A stretch of 55,937 bases of DNA from Faecalibacterium sp. CAG:1138. Lineage in GTDB: Bacteria > Bacillota > Clostridia > Christensenellales > CAG-917. Where the stretch lies: NCBI GenBank assembly GCA_000434675.1, contig HF988644.1, positions 6,376 to 62,312 on the forward strand, read 5' to 3'. The notes under the pieces are model-generated. The model did no database searches. It had not been told where the DNA came from and saw only the letters and a program-made list of their open reading frames with translations. The number at the start of each line of letters is the position of its first letter. Positions within the stretch are counted from its first letter, which is position 1. Positions 28,503-36,652 of this stretch are shown here, piece by piece. The translations under genes and the position numbers were made by a program.

Positions 28503-29096
28503 TCAGCCTCCGATAAGCCCCTTGATAAAAATCTCCAGGCCGATGGCCACCAGAATCACGCCGCCGACGATTTCGGACTTGTCGGAAACCTTGCCTCCGA
28601 TTTTTCGGCCGAGGAACACTCCTCCGAGGCAAAATCCGAACGTAACGACCGAGATAATAAGGGCCTCCACGATCGCCGACAGAAGATTGTATTCGGCGAT
28701 GGTGAAGCCGACGGAAAGCGCGTCGACGGACGTTGCCACGCCTTGCATGAAAAGCGTTCCGAGGGCAATGGAAGCAGGCGTTTCGTCGTCGTGATCGACC
28801 TTGCTTTTTTGCGCGCCGTCAAAAATCATTTTTCCGCCGATGTAGCACAAAAGAACCAGCGCAATCCACGGAATAAATTTGTCGAACGCCTTAAACTTTT
28901 CGGCGACGGTGTGCACGCACACCCAGCCTATCATAGGCATTGCCGCCTGAAAAACCGCAAACGTCCCCGCAATCAGAACCGCTTTGCCTCTTTTCATGTT
29001 CGGTTCGGCGAGCGCGTTTGAAACGGACACGGAAAATGCGTCCATGGTGAGCCCCACTCCCAAAAGCAAGCTGTTGAGAACAAACAAAAAGTCCAT
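28503..29096 (-). CDS. mntP: MntP/YtaF-type manganese efflux pump family protein
   Basis: A 197-residue protein with six predicted helices and the two repeated signature stretches of the family: LLGVGLTMDAFSVSVSNAL in helix 1 and LFMQGVATSVDALSVGFTIA in helix 4, each with the conserved Asp in a membrane helix. The central loop contains DHDDE. The family exports Mn2+ and protects against manganese excess. No yybP-ykoY manganese riboswitch fits in the 70-base gap to lysS, which is filled mainly by the lysS terminator, so control is unclear; transcription could include read-through from lysS. Confidence 0.92.
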   Translation of the reverse strand: MDFLFVLNSLLLGVGLTMDAFSVSVSNALAEPNMKRGKAVLIAGTFAVFQAAMPMIGWVCVHTVAEKFKAFDKFIPWIALVLLCYIGGKMIFDGAQKSKVDHDDETPASIALGTLFMQGVATSVDALSVGFTIAEYNLLSAIVEALIISVVTFGFCLGGVFLGRKIGGKVSDKSEIVGGVILVAIGLEIFIKGLIGG

Positions 29097-29125
29097 TATA
29101 CCCTATCCCTTGCTCCGCCAAAAGC

Positions 29126-29160
29126 GGAAAAATTTCCACCGCCCGTTTTCGGCGGTGGAA
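29126..29160 (-). terminator. Terminator of the greA-lysS operon
   Basis: Minus-strand stem TTCCACCGCC / GGCGGTGGAA with a 7-base loop, then ATTTTTCC. Confidence 0.85.
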
Positions 29161-29166
29161 GAAATG

Positions 29167-30684
29167 CTATTTTGCTCTCGGTTTCATGGTAGGGAACAAG
29201 ATGACGTCCCTTATGCTTGCGCTGTCGGTCAGAAGCATAACCAGTCTGTCCACGCCGAAGCCCAAGCCGCCCGTCGGAGGCATGCCGTATTCCAAAGCGG
29301 TGATAAAGTCTTCGTCGATCTGCGCGTCAACGCCGCCTGCGGCTCTCTTTGCTTCAACCTGACGAGTGAAACGCTCCAGCTGATCGATAGGATCGTTAAG
29401 CTCGCTGAAAGCGTTTCCCATCTCTCTTGCATAGATAAAGTACTCAAAACGTTCGGTAAACGCCGGATTCGACGGTTTACGCTTTGCAAGCGGAGAATTT
29501 TCGACAGGATAATCGTAAATAATGGTAGGTTGAATGAGTTTGTCTTCAACGGTTTCCTCGAAAAATGCGATAAGCACGTGTCCCTTGGTCGCTTTGTCGC
29601 CTTCCTGAACTTCGACGCCCGCTTTTTTGGCCGCCGCCCTTGCCTCTTCGTCGGTTGTCCAGTCGTTGTAATCGACGCCGGCAAATTTCTTGACCGCTTC
29701 AACCATGGTGAGCCTTTCCCAAGGCTTGCCCATATCTATTTCTGTGCCCTGATAGGTGATGTCGGTGGTGCCGCAAACCTCTTTTGCGAGGGTGCGATAC
29801 ATATCCTCTATAAGGTCCATCATATCCTTGTAGTCGCTGTACGCCTGATACATTTCGACGGTGGTGAATTCAGGGTTGTGGCTTCTGTCCATACCTTCGT
29901 TTCTGAAGATACGGCCGACCTCGTAAACCTTGCCGAAACCGCCGACGATGAGACGTTTGAGGTAAAGCTCTGTTTCGATCCTAAGGAACATATCGATGCC
30001 GAGTGCGTTGTGGAAGGTTTTGAACGGTCTTGCGGAAGCGCCGATTTCAAGCGTCTGCAAAACAGGGGTGTCCACCTCGAGGTAGCCGAGATTATCCAGA
30101 TATCTTCTGATGCCGGAGAGAATTTTGCTTCTCGCCACGAACGTGTCCTTAACCTCCGGATTTGCAATGAGGTCCAGTTCTCTTTGACGATATCTGGTGT
30201 CCTCGTCTTTTAAACCGTGGAATTTTTCAGGCAACGGACGCAGAGATTTCGAAAGCAAAATCATATTTTTGGCGTGAATGGTGATTTCGCCCATTTTGGT
30301 GGTGAAAACGAAACCTTCGACGCCGACGATGTCTCCGATGTCGTAGACCTTTTTGAAGTCGGCATAGCCTTCTTCGCCCAGATCGTCGCGGCTGACGTAG
30401 CACTGAATACGGCCGGTGTCGTCCATGATATGCGCAAAGCTGGCCTTGCCCATGATGCGTTTGGACAGAATTCTGCCCGCGATTTTCACGGTTTTGCCCT
30501 CGAACTCAGGGTAGTTGTCGACTATTTCTTTGCTGTGGGCGTTGCGATCGTATTTCACGATTTCAAACGGATTTTTGCCTGCCGCCTGAAGGTCCGCCAG
30601 TTTATCTCTTCTGATTTTGAATATTTCGTTAAGTTCCGCTTCTTCCTGCGCCACGTCAGGCAAAACTACTTCCTTCTCTGCCAT
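29167..30684 (-). CDS. lysS: Lysyl-tRNA synthetase, class II
   Basis: A 505-residue protein from the ATG at 30684, chosen because AAGAGG lies six bases before it (a GTG/ATG-type start seven codons upstream has no such site). Residues ~60-165 form the OB-fold anticodon-binding domain (VKIAGRILSKRIMGKASFAH). The catalytic core shows class II motif 1, motif 2 (YEVGRIFRNEGMDRSHNPEF) and motif 3 (GLGFGVDRLVMLLTDS), and ends FPTMKPRAK. It charges tRNA-Lys in the cytoplasm. The GreA stop lies 13 bases upstream, so greA-lysS form one operon. Confidence 0.97.
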   Translation of the reverse strand: MAEKEVVLPDVAQEEAELNEIFKIRRDKLADLQAAGKNPFEIVKYDRNAHSKEIVDNYPEFEGKTVKIAGRILSKRIMGKASFAHIMDDTGRIQCYVSRDDLGEEGYADFKKVYDIGDIVGVEGFVFTTKMGEITIHAKNMILLSKSLRPLPEKFHGLKDEDTRYRQRELDLIANPEVKDTFVARSKILSGIRRYLDNLGYLEVDTPVLQTLEIGASARPFKTFHNALGIDMFLRIETELYLKRLIVGGFGKVYEVGRIFRNEGMDRSHNPEFTTVEMYQAYSDYKDMMDLIEDMYRTLAKEVCGTTDITYQGTEIDMGKPWERLTMVEAVKKFAGVDYNDWTTDEEARAAAKKAGVEVQEGDKATKGHVLIAFFEETVEDKLIQPTIIYDYPVENSPLAKRKPSNPAFTERFEYFIYAREMGNAFSELNDPIDQLERFTRQVEAKRAAGGVDAQIDEDFITALEYGMPPTGGLGFGVDRLVMLLTDSASIRDVILFPTMKPRAK

Positions 30685-30697
30685 AATAACCTCTTCT

Positions 30698-31171
30698 TTA
30701 GTCAATGCTGATGGAAATGATTTTGTACTTCAGAACGCCGCTCGGAGTGTTCACGTCCACAACCGCGCCTTTTTTCTTGCCGATAAGCGACTGGCCGATC
30801 GGGGATTCGTTGCTGATTTTGTTGTTCATGATGTCGGCTTCGCTGCTGCCGACGATTTTGATTTCGACTTTTTCGTCCAGTTCCATATCCTGAAGCTTAA
30901 CGATGCTTCCGATGGAAACGGTTTTGCTGTCCAGGTTGGATTCGTCGATGATTTCTGCATTACGGAGTTTTTCGGCAATCTCTTTGATTTCCTGCTCCAT
31001 AAACGCCTGCTCGTTCTTGGCAGCATCGTATTCGGCGTTTTCCGAAAGGTCGCCGTATTCACGGGCGAGTTTGATTTTTTCGCTCATTTCCTGGCGGCCT
31101 TGGCCCGTCAAATAGTCCAGTCTTTCCTGAAGTTCGTCGTAACCTTTTTGAGTTAAAAAGATTTTTTCCAT
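30698..31171 (-). CDS. greA: Transcription elongation factor GreA
   Basis: A 157-residue protein of normal length. Residues ~1-75 form the N-terminal coiled coil that enters the RNA polymerase secondary channel, with the acidic tip ARE-YGDLSENAEYDAAKNEQ (D and E of 'GDLSENAEY'). Residues ~80-157 are the FKBP-like C-terminal domain, with the family motif SNESPIGQSLIGKKKG. It restarts backtracked RNA polymerase by stimulating transcript cleavage. GGAGG lies six bases before the ATG. First gene of the greA-lysS operon, with a consensus promoter at 31217-31245. Confidence 0.97.
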   Translation of the reverse strand: MEKIFLTQKGYDELQERLDYLTGQGRQEMSEKIKLAREYGDLSENAEYDAAKNEQAFMEQEIKEIAEKLRNAEIIDESNLDSKTVSIGSIVKLQDMELDEKVEIKIVGSSEADIMNNKISNESPIGQSLIGKKKGAVVDVNTPSGVLKYKIISISID

Positions 31172-31216
31172 AAAATGCCTCCGCTTTATATGTCTTAAAT
31201 ACTTTCAGATTTGTAA

Positions 31217-31245
31217 ATTATAACAAAGCCGCCGCCGTTTGTCAA
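31217..31245 (-). promoter_or_regulatory. greA-lysS promoter (TTGACA-N17-TATAAT)
   Basis: Both hexamers perfect on the minus strand: -35 at 31240-31245, -10 at 31217-31222, ~45 bases before the greA start. Confidence 0.85.
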
Positions 31246-31284
31246 CATTTTGCGGACTTCGCCGACTTCTTTTTTGATTTCGAC

Positions 31285-31307
31285 AAAAAACCCCCGCCGA
31301 AACGGGG
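31285..31307 (-). terminator. Terminator of the mgtC-like gene
   Basis: Minus-strand stem CCCCG / CGGGG followed by GTTTTTT, just after the gene's stop. Confidence 0.75.
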
Positions 31308-31314
31308 ATCTTCG

Positions 31315-32004
31315 TCAGACTTCTTCCACCTGCTCGATCGCAAGGATATGAGCCGAATTTTCTTTTATAATTTTGTCCAGTTCCTTCACTGTGCAAACGC
31401 CCGAAGTCACTATGTAAACCGTTGCAACCGTCCTGCCGTCCTCGATTTTTGCCGCAAAGCTGGACACTTTCGGGTTTATAAAACTGGTCATTATTTTGTC
31501 TACCACGTCGTCCGTTTCCATCCAGACTTTCAGCTTCACGGTGGCGAGGTGCTTGGTCTGAAAAGCTTTTATCGGCAAATGGAACACGAATTGCAATATC
31601 AAAATAATCAACGTTGCCGTTATGCCGGTTATGACGAATCCCGCGCCTATCGCCATACCTATTGCGGACGTGGCCCATATTCCCGCGGCGGTGGTTATGC
31701 CGCGCATTGCGTCGCGGCGATACATAATTATGCCTGCGCCCAAAAAGCCTATGCCCGTCACGATCTGCGCGCCGATTCTTGCAGGATCGCCCGTGGTGCC
31801 CGCTCCTCCGAAATCTGCAGAAGTGAGATACCTCGACACGATCATAAACAGCGTCGCCGCCATACATACGATGGCGTGAGTCCTTATCCCGGCCTCTTTG
31901 CTGCGGTTCTTTCTTTCAAAACCTATAAGTATACCGCAGGTGACCGATATCGCCAGCCTGACTATGAAATGCCAGACGTTTTCGTTAAAATCAACTATCC
32001 ACAT
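31315..32004 (-). CDS. MgtC/SapB family membrane protein
   Basis: A 229-residue protein. Residues ~1-145 hold four to five helices with the family signature (LAISVTCGILIGFERKNR, GIRTHAIVCMAATLFMI, RIGAQIVTGIGFLGAGII, GITTAAGIWATSAIGMAIG). Residues ~150-229 are a cytoplasmic ACT-like domain (LKVWMETDDVVDKIMTSFIN). The SapB group is a conserved membrane family; in pathogens MgtC modulates ATP synthase and magnesium/phosphate physiology, whereas functions in commensals are unclear. GGAGGATAT precedes the ATG; its own promoter lies at 32034-32063. Confidence 0.93.
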   Translation of the reverse strand: MWIVDFNENVWHFIVRLAISVTCGILIGFERKNRSKEAGIRTHAIVCMAATLFMIVSRYLTSADFGGAGTTGDPARIGAQIVTGIGFLGAGIIMYRRDAMRGITTAAGIWATSAIGMAIGAGFVITGITATLIILILQFVFHLPIKAFQTKHLATVKLKVWMETDDVVDKIMTSFINPKVSSFAAKIEDGRTVATVYIVTSGVCTVKELDKIIKENSAHILAIEQVEEV

Positions 32005-32033
32005 ATATCCTCCGTATAGTGCCTTGTAAAAAA

Positions 32034-32063
32034 ATTATATTATAGCTTTGCCACGCTTGTCAA
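32034..32063 (-). promoter_or_regulatory. Promoter of the mgtC-like gene (TTGACA-N18-TATAAT)
   Basis: Minus strand: -35 at 32058-32063, -10 at 32034-32039. A second overlapping TATAAT starts five bases upstream, but its spacing is too short. Confidence 0.75.
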
Positions 32064-32084
32064 CGATGTTTGAAAAATTTTTTC

Positions 32085-32130
32085 AAAAAGACGGTTTGCC
32101 GTACTGCATCAGACCGCAAACCGTCTTTTT
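32085..32130. terminator. Terminator of the collagen-like gene
   Basis: Perfect 10-bp stem GACGGTTTGC / GCAAACCGTC flanked by AAAAA on the left and TTTTT on the right, so it can work in both directions. It lies just after the collagen-like protein stop. Confidence 0.85.
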
Positions 32131-32147
32131 ATCTCCGAATTACACTC

Positions 32148-32951
32148 TTAAAGTTTTAATACGGTTATATATGCGTTGGAGAACGTCGCCTCTGCGCCCG
32201 AGGTGTTATACAGCCCCAAAGTGGTGCCCGCGGCAGTGGAATTGACCACCGTGGTTTTGGACGCGTTTACGGTTTCGCCCGTGGAAACGGTTTCGGTTAC
32301 GCTTTCGCCGGTAAGCGGCGTGCCGTTTTGATACAGCGACGCGGTGAGAGCGCCGTTTGTGGTCCTCGTTCCTTCCACGCCGTAGGAAACCAGATAATTT
32401 CCTTCCGGCAAAACGACGTTGCCGCCCGTAACCGTGATGTCGGTGCCCGAGGTTTCCCTAACGAGAGTCACCGGAATCTGCGTTGCCGTGGCCACGGTCT
32501 GATCCGTTGCGTTTGCATATAAAGCTTCTCCCGTGCCTGCCGGGCCTTGCGGACCTTGAGGCCCCGTTTCGCCTTGCGGGCCGGTGGCTCCTGTTTCGCC
32601 CTGTATGCCTTGTGGGCCTTGAGGGCCCGTGGCTCCAGTTGCGCCGGTGGCGCCGGTCTCACCTTGTATCCCTTGAATACCCTGGATACCCTGAGGGCCT
32701 TGAGGCCCCGTTTCGCCCTGCGGTCCCTGCGGACCGGTTGCTCCCGTGGCGCCGGTGGCGCCCGTTGCTCCCGTCAGGCCCTGCGGGCCTTGTGGACCTT
32801 GCGGGCCGGTTGCGCCTATAGGTCCCATCGGTCCCATAGGGCCTTGCGGGCCGGTCGCTCCCTGAGGGCCCATAGGGCCGCGCGGGCCGCGGGTAGGATA
32901 GCAGCAGCTTTGCGTTACTTGTCTGAAACAATTCACGGCATTTACCTCCAA
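32148..32951 (-). CDS. Collagen-like triple-helix repeat protein (BclA/exosporium type)
   Basis: A 267-residue protein. Residues ~1-21 form a short cysteine-containing lead without a recognisable signal peptide (NCFRQVTQSCCYP). Residues ~22-139 hold 39 uninterrupted Gly-X-Y triplets, mainly GPQ, GAT, GPM, GET and GIQ. Residues ~140-267 form a C-terminal beta-rich domain (VTLVRETSGTDITVTGGNVV, EGNYLVSYGVEG) like the C1q/TNF-like trimerisation head of BclA-type proteins. Such proteins form surface or spore-coat filaments; the lack of a signal peptide fits a coat/exosporium protein, but no sporulation gene is in the window. GGAGG lies just before the ATG. Single gene. Confidence 0.9.
   Translation of the reverse strand: MEVNAVNCFRQVTQSCCYPTRGPRGPMGPQGATGPQGPMGPMGPIGATGPQGPQGPQGLTGATGATGATGATGPQGPQGETGPQGPQGIQGIQGIQGETGATGATGATGPQGPQGIQGETGATGPQGETGPQGPQGPAGTGEALYANATDQTVATATQIPVTLVRETSGTDITVTGGNVVLPEGNYLVSYGVEGTRTTNGALTASLYQNGTPLTGESVTETVSTGETVNASKTTVVNSTAAGTTLGLYNTSGAEATFSNAYITVLKL
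32468..32890 (-). repeat. Gly-X-Y triplet array in the collagen-like gene
   Basis: Nine-base-phase repeats with G as the first base of each third codon; internal near-identical blocks such as three GIQ and runs of four GAT. Confidence 0.85.
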
Positions 32952-33011
32952 AATTTTATGTACGAGGCATTCTGTTTTATCCTATGCAAAAATCTCGGCC
33001 GCCGTTACGAC

Positions 33012-33037
33012 GAAAAAATCCGCCCTTTCGGACGGAT
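33012..33037 (-). terminator. Terminator of the M28-like/ECF S-component operon
   Basis: Minus-strand stem ATCCGTC / GGCGGAT, loop CGAAAG, then TTTTTTCG. Confidence 0.82.
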
Positions 33038-33053
33038 CGTTATTCGTTTTAGG

Positions 33054-33575
33054 TTATTCTTTCGTCAGATACCCACTGACTTTTTCGGGGATTTTTGCCA
33101 CCACCGCCAAAAGCGTGAACACGACCACTGCCACAGCGCCCTGCAACAGGTCGAACGGAACGCTGGTTGCAGCCGTTTTGAATTCCCATTCGAGAAGGAA
33201 GGAATTTGCTAAAAAATATCCTCCCGCCATAACGAGCTCGGCAGGAATTGCCGAAATCGGATATTTCAAGGCAGGCTTGGCATTTTTGAGTGCCGTCAGC
33301 AAAAGCTTTGCAATAAGCGCCACCAAGGCTTTGACGACCAGCGTGAAAGGCGCGTAGGAAGCGTACCCCGTAAAAACGTCGGCAAGCGCCGCGCCGATTG
33401 CGGAAGACGCAACCGAGAACGGAAGCGGTAGGCACGCCGCGCTGAGCAATATAACCGCGTCGCCGAAATTGATGTTTCCTATTGCAAGCGGTATGTGTAT
33501 GACGGTGAAAACCATGGTCAGAGCCATGAACATTCCCGCAAAAGCGAGATTTTTCGTCGTGCGTTTATTTTTCAT
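33054..33575 (-). CDS. ECF transporter S component (substrate-binding membrane subunit)
   Basis: A 173-residue protein with six hydrophobic segments and the S-component opening KNLAFAGMFMALTMVFTVIH (the small-residue helix that packs against the T component) followed by INFGDAVILLSAACLPLPF and GAALADVF. This is close to the BioY/ThiT/PdxU2-like group of vitamin or precursor importers; the exact vitamin cannot be read. No EcfA/EcfT genes are present, so it probably shares a group II energising module encoded elsewhere. Its start overlaps the stop of the M28-like gene by four bases. Confidence 0.85.
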   Translation of the reverse strand: MKNKRTTKNLAFAGMFMALTMVFTVIHIPLAIGNINFGDAVILLSAACLPLPFSVASSAIGAALADVFTGYASYAPFTLVVKALVALIAKLLLTALKNAKPALKYPISAIPAELVMAGGYFLANSFLLEWEFKTAATSVPFDLLQGAVAVVVFTLLAVVAKIPEKVSGYLTKE

Positions 33576-35224
33576 TCTTTCATTATTCTCCTTACCAGAT
33601 TCAATGCCGCGTTATATCTGGTTTCGACGTCCGATTCCGTTTCGCCGAACAAGCTTTCTTTTTGAATTCCTCCGTCCAGAAAAACGCTTGGTATGTCTTT
33701 TGTCTGAAACGACGTCGCGTCGGCAAATCTGCCTTGTTCAACAACCTTATCGACGGTTAATCCACTCTCTTTCAGCGTTTCAAATGCCGTTTCTGCCAAA
33801 CGTCCGCCGTAATTCAATTTCAGATTTTTGTCCGCAACCACGACGTTCGCTTCGTTTTTCCTAAGCGCCGAAACGTCCAGAAAAACGGGATTTATCAGCA
33901 GGTTGTCTTTGCCGTAATGCTCCTCCAGAAAAGCCTCGCTGCCCTTTGCGCCGGCATAGCTGCTTCCAAAAGCCGCCACCACGACTCGGACGTCGGAAGG
34001 AATTTCTTCGGAGTTTAATTTGAGGTGCTGCGCAACCGCAAGCGTCAGTCCCAGTCCGCTGAGAGCGTTTTTGTTCATTCTCGCGCCGAGCTTGAAATAG
34101 GTGACGTAAGTCGCCATATAAACGACGCTCACCGCAAGCGCCACGAATCCTACGAACATAACGATGGCCTTCGGGCCGGATTTCAGGAATATGCAGGCCA
34201 CCGACAGCGCGGCAAGAAGGATGTTTGACGCAAACGCGTACCACGTCATAAAAGTATGTAAACTTGCGCTGTTTTGCTTTGCAATCCACTTCGGAAGCTC
34301 CATTCGGCCGTAGTCGGTGTCGTAATGGCACCCCAGAACGACGGTTTTTCCGATGTGTTTTTCGCCGTTTTCGATGACGCTGACAACGTTGTAGGACGTG
34401 CGCTTCGGGAACAACCACGAAAAGTCGTCTTTGTTTTTGATGACCTGCACGAGGATCATTGCCGCCACGGTCGGGAACAGCAAAACCCCGAGCGGCGACC
34501 ATATGCACGACAATATGAACGCCACGACGCTTATCGCGGCGAAAACAGGCAACCCCTGCACCGTCGCAAACGGCCTGACGTCAAACGGCTCCATGCGGGC
34601 AAACCCGCCAAGCTCGTCCTCGAACAAATCCCTTATGACTCTTGCGGCCTTTTTTTCCTCGGAGCTTCCGGCGTATCTTGCCTTTCCGACCTCTTCAACC
34701 CTTTCTGCGGTTTCTGCGTAAACGTGGGCGGCGCGCTCGTTGTCGGTGACGCGTTCGGCTTTTATGCGTTCCACAAATGCCTGCTCCTCGGAAATCGGTT
34801 CTTCCCCTATTTCTTCGGATTTTTGCGGTTCTTCGGGCTTTTCTTCCTCTTCGGCGGGCCCCGCAAAAGCCTCCGCTTCGGCCTGTGCTTGGGCAGACTC
34901 TTTTGCCGCTTCTTCGATTTCGGTCTTTTCGGGCAGAATTTCGGCAGATTCGGCCGTTTGTTCGCCGTGCGGGAGTTCTTCTTCCGTTTCAGACAAATCG
35001 GTTTCTGCATCGGTTTGCGGTTCCTCGTTCAGAGGCTCGGCAGCAGGCGGCTCATCAAAAGCGGCAGCAGGAATATCCTGCTCCTGCGGCTTGTCCGAAA
35101 CGGGCGCGGGGGCGGGTTCTTCGGTAGGTTCCGAAACGGTTTTCGGCTCTTCGTCCAGCACTATTTCGGTTACCTTGACGTCGCCTGAGGAATATTCGGT
35201 TTTTTTGTTTCTAAAAAGTTTCAT
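33572..35224 (-). CDS. Membrane protein with degenerate M28 (Zn-aminopeptidase) domain
   Basis: A 550-residue protein. Residues ~1-160 are an acidic, Glu/Pro/Ala-rich, probably disordered tail. Two helices are at ~225-265 (LPVFAAISVVAFILSCIWS) and two more at ~325-375. The rest is an M28-like alpha/beta domain split by the helices: VVLGCHYDTDYG (His and Asp zinc ligands) is intact, but the bridging Asp motif (normally NDNASG) reads MNKNALSG. The catalytic Glu-Glu (normally FGAEE-x-GLxGS) reads FGSSYAGAKGS. The last part retains FADATSFQTKDIPSVFLDGG. A zinc centre and general base therefore look lost, and it may be a pseudo-peptidase with a structural or binding role. It precedes the ECF S component in one operon and follows cysS closely. 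Confidence 0.78.
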   Translation of the reverse strand: MKLFRNKKTEYSSGDVKVTEIVLDEEPKTVSEPTEEPAPAPVSDKPQEQDIPAAAFDEPPAAEPLNEEPQTDAETDLSETEEELPHGEQTAESAEILPEKTEIEEAAKESAQAQAEAEAFAGPAEEEEKPEEPQKSEEIGEEPISEEQAFVERIKAERVTDNERAAHVYAETAERVEEVGKARYAGSSEEKKAARVIRDLFEDELGGFARMEPFDVRPFATVQGLPVFAAISVVAFILSCIWSPLGVLLFPTVAAMILVQVIKNKDDFSWLFPKRTSYNVVSVIENGEKHIGKTVVLGCHYDTDYGRMELPKWIAKQNSASLHTFMTWYAFASNILLAALSVACIFLKSGPKAIVMFVGFVALAVSVVYMATYVTYFKLGARMNKNALSGLGLTLAVAQHLKLNSEEIPSDVRVVVAAFGSSYAGAKGSEAFLEEHYGKDNLLINPVFLDVSALRKNEANVVVADKNLKLNYGGRLAETAFETLKESGLTVDKVVEQGRFADATSFQTKDIPSVFLDGGIQKESLFGETESDVETRYNAALNLVRRIMKE

Positions 35225-35225
35225 T

Positions 35226-36641
35226 TCAGTTCTTTTTTAAATCGTATCCGCCCGGGACGTCCACCACTGTGTAGCCGAGAGCTGCAATCTGCCCTCTGAT
35301 TTCGTCTGCCAAGGCGTAGTTTTTGGCCTTTTTTGCTTCCTTGCGGCTTTCTGCAAGCTTCACGACTTCTTCCGGAGCGTCTGTGGTTTCGAGCTTTGCG
35401 GCTTCGGGATGCTTTGCTTCGTATCGCGCGCAGAACTTTGACGGCTTGGCCAAAAACAGTCCCAAAAGCGAGTAGGTTTTTTTGATTTGATTGACGTCTG
35501 CCGCGGCGGAATCGTCGCCCGCTTTCAGTTTCGCTTTTATCTTTTTGAACAGGCCGAACAGATTGCTTATCGCAAGCGCCGTGTTGAAATCGTCGTCCAT
35601 GGCGGCGTTGAAGTCGTCGTCGATAGACTTTGTGAATTCGGCCGATTTCAGGCCGAGCTTTTCCGCTTCGTCCATAATTTTGTAGAACCCGTAAAGGTGT
35701 TTTTCGGCGTTAGGGAACAGATCGGGCGTAACGTTGATGTCGCCGCGGTAGTTGGTTTGCAGCAGCGCGAACTTTATAGTTTCGTCGTCGTATTCGGCCA
35801 TAAGGTCACCCAAAACTATGCTGTTGCCGAGCGATTTGCTCATTTTTTGGCCGTTCACCTTTATGAGGCCGTTGTGAATCCAGTATTTTGCAAATCTCTT
35901 GCCGGTCAAAGCTTCGGTTTGCGCTATTTCGTTTTCGTGATGCGGGAAAATGAGGTCGCGGCCGCCGCCGTGAATGTCGATCTGATCGCCGAAAGCAGCC
36001 CTGTTCATTGCCGAACATTCGATATGCCAGCCCGGTCTGCCCTTGCCCCACGGCGAATCCCACGAAATTTCGCCCTCTTTTGCCGCTTTCCAAAGCGCAA
36101 AGTCCAAAGGATTTTTCTTTTCCTCGTCGTTTTCCACGCGGACGCCGTTCAGTGCGTCCTCCAACTTTCTGCCCGACAGCTTGCCGTAGTCCGAAAACTT
36201 TTCGACAGAAAAATAGACGTCTCCGCCCGGCGTCGGATAGGCGTAGCCCTTTTCGATTAGCGCAGAGGTGAAATCGATTATGTTTCCGATGTTGCAGGTG
36301 GCTTTCAGCCAGATATCGGGATCGTCGATTTTAAGCTCGCGCATAACCTTGTCGATACGCTTTATCATCATTTCGGCATAGCGATCGGCAGGGATACCCG
36401 TTTCCTTGGATTTTGCGATTATTTTGTCATCGACGTCGGTGTAGTTTCTGGCATAGGTAACGTCATAGCCCGACTTTTCGAGATACTTTCTGATGATGTC
36501 GTAAATGAGGGCCTGATAGGCGTGTCCGATGTGCGCGTCTCCCGACACCGTGATGCCGCAGGCGTACATTTTGACTGCCGGCGGATTCATAGGTTCGAAT
36601 ATTTCTTTCTTTCCGGTAAGCGTGTTGTAAATTCTAAGCAT
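35226..36641 (-). CDS. cysS: Cysteinyl-tRNA synthetase
   Basis: A 471-residue class I synthetase. Motifs: zinc-binding Cys in YACGITV, HIGH-type AHIGHAYQ, CSAMNRAAFG, second zinc patch HHENEIAQ, and KMSKS as GQKMSKSLGN (~residue 265). The ATG at 36641 is used because GAGG is correctly placed; longer frames overlap cysE. CysE stops 11 bases upstream, so cysE-cysS form an operon: cysteine synthesis and cysteine charging together, as in many Firmicutes. No T-box leader is seen. Confidence 0.97.
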   Translation of the reverse strand: MLRIYNTLTGKKEIFEPMNPPAVKMYACGITVSGDAHIGHAYQALIYDIIRKYLEKSGYDVTYARNYTDVDDKIIAKSKETGIPADRYAEMMIKRIDKVMRELKIDDPDIWLKATCNIGNIIDFTSALIEKGYAYPTPGGDVYFSVEKFSDYGKLSGRKLEDALNGVRVENDEEKKNPLDFALWKAAKEGEISWDSPWGKGRPGWHIECSAMNRAAFGDQIDIHGGGRDLIFPHHENEIAQTEALTGKRFAKYWIHNGLIKVNGQKMSKSLGNSIVLGDLMAEYDDETIKFALLQTNYRGDINVTPDLFPNAEKHLYGFYKIMDEAEKLGLKSAEFTKSIDDDFNAAMDDDFNTALAISNLFGLFKKIKAKLKAGDDSAAADVNQIKKTYSLLGLFLAKPSKFCARYEAKHPEAAKLETTDAPEEVVKLAESRKEAKKAKNYALADEIRGQIAALGYTVVDVPGGYDLKKN

Positions 36642-36652
36642 TTTTGCCTCTT

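Noticed and set aside
29097..29166. Possible manganese (yybP-ykoY) riboswitch before mntP
   Set aside because: The gap is ~70 bases and is occupied by the lysS terminator; none of the conserved riboswitch core was found.
32952..33000. Sporulation sigma-E/K-like promoter for the collagen-like gene (CATAAAAT)
   Set aside because: The -10-like box is so near the ATG that the transcript would lack the ribosome binding site.
34274..35188. 304-codon open frame rich in Arg/Phe opposite the acidic tail of the M28-like protein
   Set aside because: An acidic E/P-rich tail gives F/R-rich antisense; no gene-like start.
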